Of a stretch of DNA of 64,000 bases, positions 13,185 to 25,836 are shown one piece after another. Every line of letters starts with the position of its first letter. Position 1 is the stretch's first letter. The position numbers were made by a program, and so were the translations under genes. The notes beneath the pieces were generated by a model. That model saw nothing but the letters and a program-made list of their open reading frames with translations. It did not search any database and was not told the origin of the DNA. Source of the stretch: Plantago major (Eukaryota > Streptophyta > Magnoliopsida > Lamiales > Plantaginaceae); NCBI GenBank assembly GCA_026545765.1, contig CM048840.1, forward strand, positions 6,545,765 to 6,609,764. The letters are read 5' to 3'.

Positions 13185-13436
13185 TTATGCAAACCTGCTC
13201 GTGCTAAATAGATTGTATTTCAAACCCTTAACATGTAATGTCGTCAAGATTGTTAAGGATCCCAATTTGACGTTGCCAAATCCCAGAGAGGGATTTAATT
13301 CTCCTCCAGCAAATCTGATGTCTGGTCCATTGTTGCAAGCTTTGTAGTTGACCAAATTTGCTTTGTCTCCTGTCATGTGCTTTCCGCATCCACTATCAAA
13401 TGGCCATTGAGCCTTAGTCCAAGAGGCGTTCTGCAC
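13185..13436 (-). pseudogene. element A aspartic protease
   Basis: This is the copia-type retropepsin region. It has FDSGCGKHMTGDK with the catalytic DSG triad (about 13400), then NYKACNNGPDIRFAGGE and LHVKGLKYNLFS near 13210. The DSGC.KHMTG wording is typical of plant copia elements. It sits between the gag tail and integrase. Confidence 0.85.
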
Positions 13437-13453
13437 AAAACAGAAAACAGGAG

Positions 13454-16400
13454 TTAGGTTCTTGCCTCAGAGATAGAACCACTTAGACTAAACATTCTTC
13501 CAGTAGGAATCCACATTTTAGTGAATTTCTTGGGAGTTTGTTTTTGTGTAACTTTATCAGAAGGAGAAACAATATAATTAGTAGTTTTGATCTCAATCTT
13601 CCTTCTTGAGGTGTTTCTAGATGTTCCTTTTGGTGCTTTCTGGACCCTGGGTTTCTGGGATTGCTTTTCAGCAAACTTAGCCTTTCTGGCCAAGTTCCTT
13701 CTAGCTTTGGCATTCAGTTTTTCAGTGGTTTGAGATTTCTTCCACTTCTGTTTATTGCTACGTGCAATATCAGCCTTGCGCCATTGTTCTTGTCCTTCCT
13801 TATATTGTTGTAAAAGGACTTTTCCAATAGCACGATAGCCAATGCCATTTCGAACACCTTTGGCTTTCTGAATGCGGTCTTCAGAAGCCTTACTAGTTTC
13901 TGCACCGTCTTTATTTTCATAAAATGGTACAGTAGAGAATTTGCCTATTCCAGCAATTCTTCCTTTCCTAGTAATATGGCAATGTGGATGGCTACATGTC
14001 TGAGGGTTGTATTTCTTTTCAGAAGCTTCACCCACAAGTTTCTTGTGAACTTGTTCTTTCAAAGGTTGGGTTGCTACTCCTTTTCCTTTGTCAACTACCT
14101 TAGCTTTCTGACCAATGCTATAGGTGGTTGAAGAACCATTCTGTTGACTTTTTAAAAAGGTCAACCTTTCATCACTCTTCTTCAGAGGAGATGAATTACT
14201 CGATTGTTCATCAAGTCCAAGTCCACCTTTCTCAGAGGGATCTCGGATATGATTGAACCTCGGAGAGTGTCACTAGCCTTTGCATAAGATTGGAAGGATA
14301 GCTCTTTCTTTCAAGTTCCTCATTCTCGTAAAGCGACTTTATCATTTTCTTATTAAGTTCATCAAGGCTAGTATGTGAAAATTTTCATTTTCGGATATCG
14401 ATTTTCGGAAAGGGCTATTTCAGCTCTTGTTCTCGAGATACTGGTTAGCTCGAAACCTCTTTTCAAGAGTTTCTTTGCTTTCCTCTAGAATTCGGTTTTG
14501 GATTGTGCTTCGAAATTCTTTCTCATAACGATCCAATTCACTCTGATTAACTCCGGATCCTCAATTCCATCATCACTCTCATAGTACGTAAATTGTGAAA
14601 TGTTTGTTACCTCATCACCATAAGACACATTTCAATGTTGGAGATGTCCGGACCAAAGACAATCTCAACAACTCCACACATTTCATTCTTCTTAAGGTCA
14701 AGTCGATTACGTCGTGGGTGATTCCACACAATTACGGTGATGGTAGGTTTGAGTTATCGAATCTCCATCTTCGAATCTGTCTCAATATCTAGAGCATCAA
14801 GTCGATTTGAATCTTCTTCCTTTCTTCACCAAGAAGGCCCTTTGATTTCTTTTGTAATTTCTTATGTCCTTCTTGTCACATGTCTTGAGCTTGTTTAAAG
14901 CAGGCAATCTCTCTTGAAGTGACCAAGGCTTTTGACAATAGAAGCAGATATCATTTCCTATCTCTGGCGATTCAAGATTAACACCTTTCTGAATGGGGGT
15001 CTTCAGAGAGTTGTTTAGTTGAATGTTCTTGTACTGATGATAGTTTGGGCCAAGATGCTTTTTTAGCTTTTCTTTAGCTTTTCTTCTCTCAATCTCTTGA
15101 CTCACAAATTTATTCATGTGTCTTACTGCAAGAGCATTTTCTTCAGATGCGTCTTTGGTATCTTTCTTTTCAGAAGTACCTTGAGAGACTAGAGCAACAC
15201 TTTGCAACTTCTCAGATGTTTGTTCTCTCTGAGTTGTCTCATAATCTACAGTAGCAAGATGAGAGAAGAGCTCTACTGGAGTAATATTTGGCATTCCTTG
15301 GTTGAAATAAAAGAATTTAGTGTGTTCCCAGTTGTGATTGAGACTTCTGACAATAGTCTTTGTTAAAACTTAAGATCCCGGATTGATACTTGGAACTAGA
15401 TCAACAGACAATGTTGTCAACAATGTTGTTCAACAATGTCTACAGTAAACAGATAGCAGCGGATGAATAATGAAACTTCTATTACCAAGCCAATATATAG
15501 AAAAATATATTAGCAGCGCCTTTAGGCAAAATATCTACTGACAGGAAAAGTAGATCTAAACAACTAGGTTTAATACAATCACAAACGATTGATTAAACAA
15601 CCAAAACTAGCCCTAGAAGAACCAACAGTAAAAGCTATTCTAGGTCGATGTTTGAAAGAGTTATTCCAACAATGAATACTCTTAGACAAACTCTAAAGCT
15701 AGCAGAAAACAAGAAGCCTAAAATCTCTATTGATCTTTTCAAAAAGCTCAAAACATTGCTTTGCTGAATCCTTGCATATATATACTTGAGATGTCAATTC
15801 TTCCATCTAAGTCGAAAAGGCAATAGGATCTCAAGAAGGCAATTTTTCCTTTTACTTGTTTTCTTCAAAATGCGATAGAAGGAAATTTCCATATTTCAAT
15901 TCTTCAAAAATATATTCCTTCTTGCTTTCACCATGTCGCTCTTTTTCCTTAAATCAATTCTTGTTCGTTTTGTCAATACTTCCGGTCAAGTATCCCGTCC
16001 AAAGTGCTTTGTCTTGATGTCTCATGTAATGCTATATCTTCAATGTTATGCCAACATTAAATTCTATCATGTCACAATGTTATACAACATTGATAATCCT
16101 GCAGCTTCACAAACAACAACAAACACAAACTTGGAACTGATTATTGAAAGACAAGATTATCAAAATATAAGTGCATACTGCACTTTCAGTCTTAATCTTT
16201 TCTGGCTGGGAGTATCTGTTGCTTTCACCAAGTGCAGCCATATCACTCATAAGAGTAGTAAACCTGAAATCAAGTTCTTCCAGAGTTTCAGTGGGACCTT
16301 GCTTGAAGTTTTGGAACTTCAATTTAAGAACTTCGAACTTGTTTTCTTTGGTTTTCTCGCCCAAAGATGATTTCTTCAATCAATTGCCAGGCAACTTTCG

Positions 16401-16800
16401 CTGTTTTAGCACCCCACAGTTTACACTGTATGTGCTCAGGTGGCGATCTGATGATTATATTACGAGCTTGACCATCCAATCTGTGTCTCTTGGCATCTTC
16501 AGATGTCTAGAGCTCTCTTGGCTTGTCTTCATACATAATGCTTCCACGAGCAACACGACCACTATCACTAGCAGTCGCATCCTCGCATTCATCTTCCTTG
16601 CCTGAGGCTTTTCTTCCATCAGACACCTCTGTAACTTGTTTGAGTTGTCTGATTTTAATAGGCCCTTCATTGATGACATAGATCATCTCATCACTAATGG
16701 CCTCCAGATGGAGCATCATGTTGTTCTTCCATTTCTCGTAGTTTTCTGGCTTCAGAACGGGTGCATCACTCAGAGACATTCCTGCGCACTTCACACACAA
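13454..16800 (-). pseudogene. element A gag, interrupted by a solo LTR
   Basis: This is a copia gag of unusual length. The N-terminal part (from about 16800) has ENYEKWKNNMMLHLEAI. The middle has FQNFKQGPTETLEELDFRFT (about 16300) and TPVELFSHLATVDYETTQRE (about 15290-15230). A CCHC-type zinc knuckle region begins CFYCQK (about 14950). After this comes a long charged region and then a very basic tail rich in Lys, Arg and Gln (14164-13454). Long gag proteins with a basic tail are a known Sirevirus trait. A solo LTR of another family is inserted at 15361-16188. It is a fossil with several breaks. Confidence 0.8.
15361..16188. repeat. solo LTR of an unrelated LTR element, inside element A gag
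   Basis: This 828-bp block begins TGTTAAAACT and ends GCACTTTCA, so it has the TG...CA ends of an LTR. It is flanked by perfect 5-bp duplications GTCTT (15356-15360 and 16189-16193). Element B gag is continuous across the same site, which shows this is an insertion. A TATATATA run lies near 15777. It has no internal coding part, so it is best read as a solo LTR left by recombination between the two LTRs of a full element. Its orientation is uncertain. Confidence 0.8.
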
Positions 16801-16882
16801 ATTATATAGTCCTCAGAAAGGGACAAAGTTTCTTCACCTATCTGGGGATCTAGGTTCAGTGCAGAAGGCTTGGGAACCTCCC

Positions 16883-16894
16883 GCTATGATACCA
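16883..16894 (-). promoter_or_regulatory. element A primer-binding site (tRNA-iMet type)
   Basis: On the minus strand TGGTATCATAGC starts two bases after the end of the 5' LTR. It matches the initiator-methionine tRNA complement TGGTATCAGAGC, used by most plant copia elements, at 11 of 12 bases. Confidence 0.85.
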
Positions 16895-16896
16895 CT

Positions 16897-18300
16897 TGTT
16901 GGTCCAGATAACGGCAAAGTAAAAGACTAGAGGGGGGGGGGGGTGAATAGTCTTTTAAACTTTTGTCGATAAACACAGTTTCTCAGAAACCTGGGGGTTT
17001 CTGATACTTAAATTCAGAGCGCGGAAGACTTTAAGATAGGTAAGTGCAGAAACAATAAGTAAGTGTGTGCTTTGAAAGATAAATACTGAAGGTAAATAAC
17101 ACAAGTATAGTGGTATCTGGAGGTGGCGTAATCCTCCAACTAATCCACTTCGTCTTTCCGAGACCTAGAATTCCTAGAATGATAATTGAGTTCACCTTAC
17201 AAAAATCCTATTCTAAGATTCTTAAACAATTGGTTCCCAACCAAATGTTCCCCCTGAGTTATTCCCCAGCTCCTAGAGCTAAGTACTTCCTCTACTCAGA
17301 TAACCTTGGAGTTATTCCCTGATTTCCCAAATCAAGTACTTCCTCTACTCCACGCCTTGATGGTGTTGGTTATAAGGTTTGTCAGAGAGGCTTCTTGTAT
17401 AACTTTTCAGTTATGTTTCCAGAGAGCCTAATAAAACAAGACTACTTAATACACTTGTTCAAAGTATGGCAATCGCTCTTCTTGACCCAAGTAATTGATG
17501 TCCGCTCGAGAATGAGCTTAAGAAAGGTTATCTGATAGTTCAACTCTTTCACGAATAACAATCTCTTGTTAAGGTTCAGGACAACTTAGAACTACTAGTG
17601 ATTCTTCAAGCAACAGAAAGCTTTCATAAAGGGTAGTAGAGTGCTTGAGAGAATACTTTGCTAGATTGTAAGTTTGCAAGTTAGATCGTTCTTTGGTCGT
17701 CGTATTTTCAAAGATCTAAGTGTGTGATATTTATAGATGAATTAGAGAGTCGTTGGGATGTTATCCGTTAGACACAATTCAAATTCAATCTATACTTATC
17801 TTGAAATGAGTACTCGAAGTCCTTGTCTCATATCTCGAGAGGATCGTGCTTTAGCGCTTTTTTCCGATGCAATTAATGCATATGTACTATTTCTTGTCCT
17901 GTAGTCTTCAACGGATACATTAGCCTTTCTGATGGCTTGCATGCTCCATACTCATGATGTCATATGTTCCAGAATCATGTTCCAAAAGTAACTAAATGCA
18001 CTTAAGAAAGGATTAAGGACATAGTCTTTCCGAGTGAGACTAAACCTTGGTGTCTTCATAAATCTTGTGCAATCTCCGGTCTTGTAATCTTCAGAAAAGC
18101 TCCATTGCTAGGATTGATCTTCATGGTCTTCTTGGAAATAAAAATTACATTCAGAGACCTATAATCCTAATACTAGACTAATCATACTCAGTGATTTCCT
18201 CTTTTACAATGTTCAAGTGAACTAAGAGTACTTAATCACCTTTCTGGTAAAGATAAGAACATGTGATGAATGATCAAAATACTAACAGATATTCCTAACA
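16897..18300 (-). repeat. element A 5' LTR (shared middle LTR)
   Basis: This LTR is 1404 bp with TGTTGG...CTAACA ends and is closely similar to 3636-5042 along its whole length. It abuts the PBS on its left. On its right it abuts a second polypurine tract and a copy of the 3' internal sequence, so it serves as 5' LTR of the main copy and as 3' LTR of a truncated tandem copy. Its poly(G) hairpin tract is shorter than in the other LTR. Confidence 0.87.
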
Positions 18301-19265
18301 AATTTCCCCCTTTTTGATCAGTCATCCATGACTATCTTTTAAAGTCCTATTACAAATTTGTAATCCTGGAAGAGAAAACAATCCGCCACTTAATCATTTC
18401 AAATGATATTCAATTTTAGTTGAATTAAGTGCAGAAAGTAAGCATCAACCAAATCACAAGAAGTGATCTTTGCTGATAAGTTGTCATCTATTATAATGTT
18501 TCTGAGAGTATGATCTTCAGAAAGGTACATTTTACAGAACGAGATGCAACTTTTACAGATAGAGAAATTCAGAAACAATCAGCAAGATTACAAAAAGTAA
18601 CAAATTAAACACATTAAGTAAATTAGAATAAGGAGGATCCAAGCTCCAAGAGAATATTCTAAAATTACTAGTCTTCAAGTCTTCAGAAATGTAACTTGGG
18701 TTTAGGTACCTCAAGTTCTTCAGCATCCTTTCTGGATCAGTTGGCATGTGCATCCACTTTTCTGCATTCTTGGACATAGTCATAAAGAGTCCTTCTGACA
18801 GAGAGTTCTGTCTTTCTGGACAAATCACATATTTCTTGGTAACTCTTGCCAAGTTTATGATTTTTCCTCAGAAAATGTTTGACCAGTATATTTTCCCACC
18901 TGACCCGCATGGTCTACTTGCAGCTGAGATAGGTTGAAATATTTGTATATTTCTTCCAGATAGTGTATATCATCTAGGTATTCATCCAATGTCATATAGA
19001 ATGACTCATAGGTTGAAATCTTGTGCAATCTCCGGTCTTGTAATCTTCAGAAAAGCTCCATTGCTAGGATTGATCTTCATGGTCTTCTTGGAAATAAAAA
19101 TTACATTCAGAGACCTATAATCCTAAAACAATATTTACTAGACTAATCATACTCAGTGATTTCCTCTTTTACAATGTTCAAGTGAACTAAGAGTACTTAA
19201 TCACCTTTCTGGAAAAGATAAGAACATGTGATGAATGATCAAAATACTAACAGATATTCCTAACA
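18301..19265 (-). repeat. remnant of a tandem element A copy: internal fragment plus truncated LTR
   Basis: Positions 18301-19017 repeat the sequence at 5043 to about 5750, including the polypurine tract. They join abruptly at about 19018 to the last 248 bp of an LTR (19018-19265) ending CTAACA. The AACAA duplication follows at 19266. This is what remains of a second tandem copy after a large deletion between its 3' internal region and its 5' LTR. Confidence 0.82.
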
Positions 19266-19270
19266 AACAA

Positions 19271-19927
19271 CACCATCCACCGTCCGGAAATCCTCAAAGC
19301 AAGTCGCACCCCTAATATGATTTAACATTATCATCATGTAATAAAGAGGACCAGTCTTAATTGGGACGTGGTAAATTCGACAGGCTTTGTTGTTGAACTA
19401 CTTCCTATCTCTCCAAACCTTCAGTCTGGGATACCACACGTAATATTTTAGGAACTCAGCATACAGATACTTACGTGCCTCCGGATGATGTTTGTTGAAC
19501 TCCATCCACTTTAGGAACTTTGTCTCAGAAACTTTATGTTTCTCCAGCATGTCAGTGATAAAGTCCCCATCCTTAAACGTCACTGACTGTTCCCCCTCCA
19601 TATTAAAGGATAAACGCTCGATCGGTGGGTCTCTATAATGAATATCAAATCCCATTATACGCTAGACAGCTTCACATGCAGATACATACCGACAATAAAT
19701 ATAATCCTTCACCTCATTATCCACAGATATTTTATTGAATTGGTCTTATTGCACCATTCAACATTAATGTGTGCCTGGTACTTATCATTAGAAAGGGATT
19801 ATGTGGTACGATGAACCTTTGGAAGTATATTAAATGAATTTTGTTATGTTGATATAACTGGAAAATCAATATGTAAATTACAAATATAAAATATAAATTG
19901 ATTATTTAAATACTATAAGTGGTGCTT
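19271..19927 (-). pseudogene. Helitron central region, decayed
   Basis: This continues the Helitron protein upstream of the helicase part. The reverse strand shows NEVKDYIYCRYVSACEAV, then MGFDIHYRDPPIERLSFNME with EQSVTFKDGD (19655-19560), then KTGPLYYMMIMLNHIRGATC and FEDFRTVDG up to 19271. That reading continues directly into VHPTYHDACFALG at 3635, across copia A. A preceding NPFL-type block is visible near 19810. Stops and frame changes are present. The region ends at the 10-bp duplication of the MULE-like element. Confidence 0.82.
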
Positions 19928-20599
19928 AAATGTACCTAGGGGTGCACATTTAAACCGAATCCGAAAAACCAATACAAAAATCCGACAAAATCAATCCGAA
20001 CCGATTCGATCCAGTGTATTTGGATCAAATTATGGATTAGAACTTTTAAGATCCGAAAAAATCGGATCGAATCGGATTAAATCCGTGGATTTTGGATTAA
20101 TCCGACCAATATGGAAAAATTAAAATAAATATATATAATGCTGCTTCTTTGCCTCTCAACCAATAAAATTATCACATATCATCACACCTATTAAATCTTC
20201 ACAAACCACACGTCATCTCATATCATCACATCTATCTATATTTTAAAAAAATCCCGACCCATTTCACTTTCTTCTCATATCTTCACGCCTCCTGTCTTCT
20301 CAAATCTTCACAGTTCACCGATCGTGCCTCTCACTCACATCTCCTTCCCTGCAAGACTGTAACAAATTCGACCTACCATCTCCATGATTCTTCTCGCTCC
20401 ACCCGCGGTGATAAATAGCTCAGAGTCCTCCGTGTTGATTTTGGTTCGTGGTATGTGTGCATTGCAGATCATCGACAATCTCACCGAGGATTTATTCCTA
20501 TTGTGTTTTGGGAAAATTGGAATTTCTCTTAATTTTTATTAAATTCGGAATTTTCGGATCCAATAAAAAAAATTCGATCCGAATTCGGATTGATCAGAT

Positions 20600-22039
20600 T
20601 TGTTGATAAACACAATTTCTCATATATCTGTGAAGATATCTGATACTTATTTTCAGAGAGCGGAAGACTTTTTGTGATAAGTGCATGTGCTCAGCAAGAT
20701 ATGTGTAAATACTTAGCAAGGTAAATAAAGCAAGTAATAGATTGCAGAAAGTAAATAACACAAGTCTTTATAGTGGTATCTAAAGGTGGCGTAATCCTTC
20801 AACTAATCCATTTCGGCCTTTCTCAGACCTAGAATCCACTAAGACAGATAATTGAGGTAACCTTACAAGTATCTTCTCTTGATTCCTAAATACACTAGGT
20901 TCCCAACCAAGTGTCCCCCCTGAGTTATTCCCCGGCTTTCTCAGCCAAGTACTTCCTGTACTCAGAAACCTTTTGAGCTATTCCTTAGTTTCCCAAACTA
21001 AGTACTTCCTATACTCAGTAACCTTGGAGTTAATCCTTAGTTTCCCAAACTAAGTACTTCCTGTACTCCACGCCGATTAAGGTGTTGGTTAAGGTAGTTT
21101 GTCAGGTGAGCTTCTTTAATAACTTGTTCAGTTATGCAAATTGCCCTATGAATCAAGTATACTTAATACACTTTTCAATGTATGGTATCTTGTTCTTTAC
21201 TGACCCAAGTCTATGATAAGTGTTCAAGAGAATGAATCTCAGATATGAAATCTTAATTCAACTCCTTCACAAATAACAATGCTTGTTAAGGATCAGGACA
21301 CTTAGAACTTTTGTGCTACTTAGAATCAAGAGCTTTGGTCGCAACAGAAAGCTTGAAGGTAAGTAGTATGCTTGAGAGAGCTTGTGTGAGTATTCAGTGT
21401 TCTTGGTGTAAGTTCTGTGTGTGTGTGTTCTCAAGCATTCTAAGTGTTGATATTTAGAGATGAATTTGAGTGCTGTTTGAATAGTATTCGTTAGGCTTAA
21501 ATCAAATTCAAACTATTGATATCTGAGTATAGTACTGTTGCACGTTTGTCTTCTTCTTTAGAGACTACCGTTTTTGTTCAGACATTTCTGTCCGCGCATT
21601 TAATGCACTGTACTATACTTTGTCCTATAGTGCCAACGGAACTATGCATGCTTTCTGAAGCCTTGCACGTCCCTTTCCAGAGACTATCACAACTCCAGAT
21701 ACCACTTGTTAAAAATATATTGTTTCCCGGAAACATAATCTTTATCCAAGGTATCTAAGTGTAGATATTTGTGGGCACTTTTCCTCGTTCAGAAACCTTG
21801 TATTCTCAGATATCTTTTACAACACTTGTTTCTTCAAGATATTTGGACATAGGTATCTGATAACCTTTGTCTTCAGCAATCTTGTGCAGTCTTCAAAACT
21901 TCATTTTAAAGTTGAGCTTCTCCTGTTGGATGCCTTCTTCTTGGTCTTCTTCAAGAAAATAAAAATTACATTCAGAGACCTAACATCCTATACAAGATTT
22001 ACTAGACTATCATACTTAGTGATTTTCCTCTAATACAGT
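20600..22039 (-). repeat. element B 3' LTR, truncated at both ends
   Basis: This is closely similar to 37510-38968 of the right-hand LTR. The left end begins at a TGTTG fused to inner LTR sequence. The right end stops before the CTAACA terminus and joins internal sequence directly, so the expected polypurine tract is missing. Confidence 0.82.
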
Positions 22040-25000
22040 AACAAGCTCCATGTAGACATCCTAATAAACTAGTCTTCAAGTCTTCAACACTTCGAAGCAA
22101 TTCCATGGATCAATCTGCAATTCCATAGAGAAGAGTTCTGACAATCATCTCTGTGTCTCTGGAAAATCCACAGACTTCCTTGTATGTTTTGGTAGGATTC
22201 TTCTTGGCAAAGTGTTTGACCCACATATACTTTCCCCACTTCCAGGCATGCTCGATTCTGATATCTGATAGCTTGAAGTATTCATATATGATCTTCTGAT
22301 ATCTGATGTCACCCTTGTATTGATCTTTAGTCAAGTAGAAGGACTCATAGGGTTCCACATCAAGTCTTGCTCTTGTGCCTGTTCCAGTGATGTTGGGAAT
22401 TATGTGCACATCATCTGGCTTTTACATAAGGACATTCATCAGAAAGGTCCTTCTTCATGGCTTCTATTCTCTTGATTACTTCAAAATCCAACCAGGCTTT
22501 GATGTGGTTGGTGTTAATCAAGATTGACTTGTCTTTTCTCCATGCCATGAGCTGTTTATGGATTGGTTCTGGAAATCTTTCATTTACCAATAAGTGCTTG
22601 AGTTCCAGAATCCAGTAGCCATTCTTCTGATTAATGCACCTGTAGACAGAGGAGTCATTGTTGGTCTTCACATACTCAATCTTGGCTTCTTCAGGCCTGA
22701 GTGGTAGTTGAAGTTTTCTTTGTTCAGCTCTCAGCCTGTTCCTCCTTTGTCTTGAATTCTCCCTTGGGGGATTGCTTGAAGAACCACCCTGGATTGACTT
22801 GGTATTTCCAGAGGGTGTTTTTGCTACCAAAGGCTTTGCAGCTATGGGCTCAGATAGGCTATCAACCTTTCTTCTTTTTTCTGTGAAGAGGAGCTTCATC
22901 TTCATCAGTCTCTTCATCATCATCAAGATCGATTCTTGTAAAAATTTTGCAGCCTTCTTCATTGCCCTGGGATTTGATTTGGCCTTCTTCTTCTTCTTCA
23001 TCAATCCCTCTTACTTGTCTTCTCCTTGGAGCCTTGGTACTCCTTGGAGGTATTTTTGCCATGGCCCTTGTTACCATTGTTGTTTCTTCAGTTCGCTGCT
23101 GGGAAGTAGCTACTATTTGCAAAGCAGCTTGACTTGATGAGGGCTCATTTATTCTGAGTGGTGGCTGGGAAGTTTTCTTGTTTCCTCTTCCTTCGAAAAG
23201 ACCAACTCTAGATTTCTTCTTACCTTCCCCCTGACCTTGAGGTCCAAATCCTCCCCCCTTAGTCATTGTTGACTGACTAAGTACCACAAAGGATTCTGAG
23301 AGAGACTCAAAATTCCTTTCCAAGTAATTGTAGGCAGTAACCAACTTCTGAAGTTCAGCCTTGAGCTCCTGATTTTAATTGATAAGTCCATTTTCCTTAT
23401 CAGTGAGCTCTGCCAATGGGCCTAGTATGGCATCTGCTTGTCCAGTAGTGTAACTTGCCTCATGAAAAGCTTTTTCAGCTAATGACACATCATCGTCCCT
23501 TACCATTCCCAGATTCTTCTGAGCAAGGACCATACTGGTTGTTCTCTGAGTGATGAGCTTAGTGAATTTCTTCATTTATGAGGGGACGGAGGCAATTACG
23601 GCTTTGTTCTGTGAAGATAATTCCTTTTTAAGATGTGCCAAAACTTGGTATCTATTCATGTATTCTTGGGAGTGGACATTTGGCAGTTTGTTGAATACTT
23701 CAGGAGCAATTTGCTTCCTTTTCAGATGAGAAACCGCTAAGTGTTCATTGCGGTGTTCTGCCAATGTCTTGTCTTCTTCATCATCTGAGTCATCACCAAA
23801 GGATCTTCATCCTCTTGCACTTCTTCATCAAGGTTTCAAGGCAACCATCTCAGATATGGGTTTCTTGCCTTTGGAGGATGGTTTCTTTGGTGAAGATGCA
23901 GCCTTAGCATCATGCTTTTCTTCAGATACTTGTTCAGTATCTAGCTCCTTAGCAATATAATCAACATCGTCCCGGAGCTCTTTAATCTCAAAGTAAGCTT
24001 GCATCTCTTTGCATGTTTGTTCTTCAAGTTGAAGATTTAGCTGTTGTTCTTCTTCCAACAATTGTTTGAGTTGATCAACTCTGGTTTGTGCATCCACTAA
24101 TTTCTGAGTATTTTCCTCAGAGTGCTCAACTACTTGTTCAGTAGTGTCCTTTTGTTGGGAATATGGATGGGTAGATTTATGAGGAGATGGAGGAGGGGAT
24201 TGTTGTGATGTCCTCTCAGTGTGCTTTTCAGCAACTGAGGCATTGTTTCCTTGTGGAATCCCTCCTGTACCTGGTGCAGGGGCATCATCATCATCCTTTT
24301 TGTTATCCTCATCCTTGTGATGGTCAGAAGGAGGTTCTGCATAATCATTCTCATCAGTCTCCTTCTCTTCTTCATCTTCAGAGAACAGATTGATCACTTC
24401 TGGAATAGTGACCATTTGCCAATTTACTTCCTCTTATTCAGAGGGTATGAACTGTAGAGTCTGGTGCAAAATAGGCTTGAATGCTATCTCGCATTACGGT
24501 CTCCATTCATCTTGGGTGAAAGCTTGGATCAGCTTTCTGGCCACTTCCTTGACAAAATCCTTATCCATCAATGTTCCAAAGAATATTGTTCAGTGGGGAA
24601 CATTGCATGGACGTAGTTTTCCAAGTCAAGGGCTCGTGCTCTCCTTGTGTGGTGATCAGTCACCTTTAAGATCTCAGATAAATCGGAGCATCGGAGCTTT
24701 TGCCATTTCTTGAAGCATTTCAGATGCTTTGGCAAAGTGTGTTCCTTGAAGAAAGGAAGTAAGTCCTCTTTCTCATCAACAGGGACCTTAGTGGCACTTG
24801 TTTGAGCCTGAAAGAAAGTGTTCTGAAATAATTTCAAAACTATAGTAGATATCTGGGCTCTAGAGTAGAAAGGTATCTGAGTTAGCTGTGTGACAGGCTC
24901 AGATGACTTGACTACTGAGGTTCCAGGTGCCTCAGATATCTGGATATGAGGAGGAGACTGGGAATTCTGATCCTCAGCTATCTTCCTTTCTGCTTGAACC

Positions 25001-25836
25001 TGAGATTAGAAACATAACACTTAGGAAATTTTATCAAGAAAAATTTTATTTGACAAATTAGTTATCTGAGAGGTCAATTACCTCCACTGTTGGGGGCTCA
25101 GATACTTGTCTCTCAGAGACTTGTGCAGTTTCTGGAAGTTTTTCTTGTGATGAAGGCTTTGATGCCTCATCAATTTCCATTTGTTGTGGGGATTGAGCGG
25201 GCAACACCCCAGCAACTTCTACTTCTTTTTGAACCTGTTAAGTAGAATGTGTTAGTTTGAGAAAAATGATTAGAGATTTGCTCTTTGAAGAATATAGGTA
25301 TCTGAATGAAATACCTTCTCTGCAGAAGGTTCAAATACTTGTTCCTCATAGACCTTGGAAGTCTCTGGATTCTTCTCTGAAGAGATAGACTTTTCAGTCT
25401 CATCATTTTTCTTCTTAGTTGGAGCCTATTAGAAACAAACACTTTATAATATTAGTAAAGCACATATCTAAGATGTTATATCTTAAGGAACTATCTTCTA
25501 CCTGTGAGACAGGCTCCTGTTCCTTAAGTGGTGAGGCTATGGAAGCCTCCTTCTTAGATTCTGAGGTAAGCTTTGCAGCTTCCTCTTGTTGTTGTGTTTC
25601 TAATTCAGCCTGAAACAAAGAAATTTCATTAAATAACAAGATTTAACAAACACAAAAATATCATAAGTAGAGAGTTAAACCATTCACCACCGAGCAGTTG
25701 TCAGTTTTACGATTCGAACTTGTGACCCTTCTATGCGTTGGTCTTGTTGTTCCATTTCAGCTTCTTTGTTTGAAGTTTCAGGTACTTCAGACCTTTACTG
25801 AGTGTGCAACTCAGTTGCCTCCCCTGGTTGATCATT

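Larger units (their letters stand above)
3636..19265 (-). mobile_element. copia LTR retroelement A (Sirevirus-like), broken, three-LTR layout
   Basis: A Ty1/copia element lies on the minus strand, inserted in the Helitron with a perfect 5-bp duplication AACAA (3631-3635 and 19266-19270). The LTR ends are TGTTGG...CTAACA on the plus strand. Order from high to low coordinates: truncated LTR (19265-19018), remnant of 3' internal sequence (19017-18301), full LTR (18300-16897), PBS, gag, protease, integrase, RT, RNase H, a long extra gene region, PPT, full LTR (5042-3636). One target duplication around the whole suggests a tandem copy derived from a single insertion that later lost most of one internal region. 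The order PR-INT-RT-RH is copia. The long gag, the motif wording and the extra gene in the env position suggest the Sirevirus group. It is broken, with roughly ten or more breaks. The LTRs remain very similar, so it is fairly young, but no age was calculated. Confidence 0.85.

Noticed and set aside
25690-25740. TTCGAA-like word resembling a tRNA T-arm
   Set aside because: No acceptor stem or other arms can be drawn around it.
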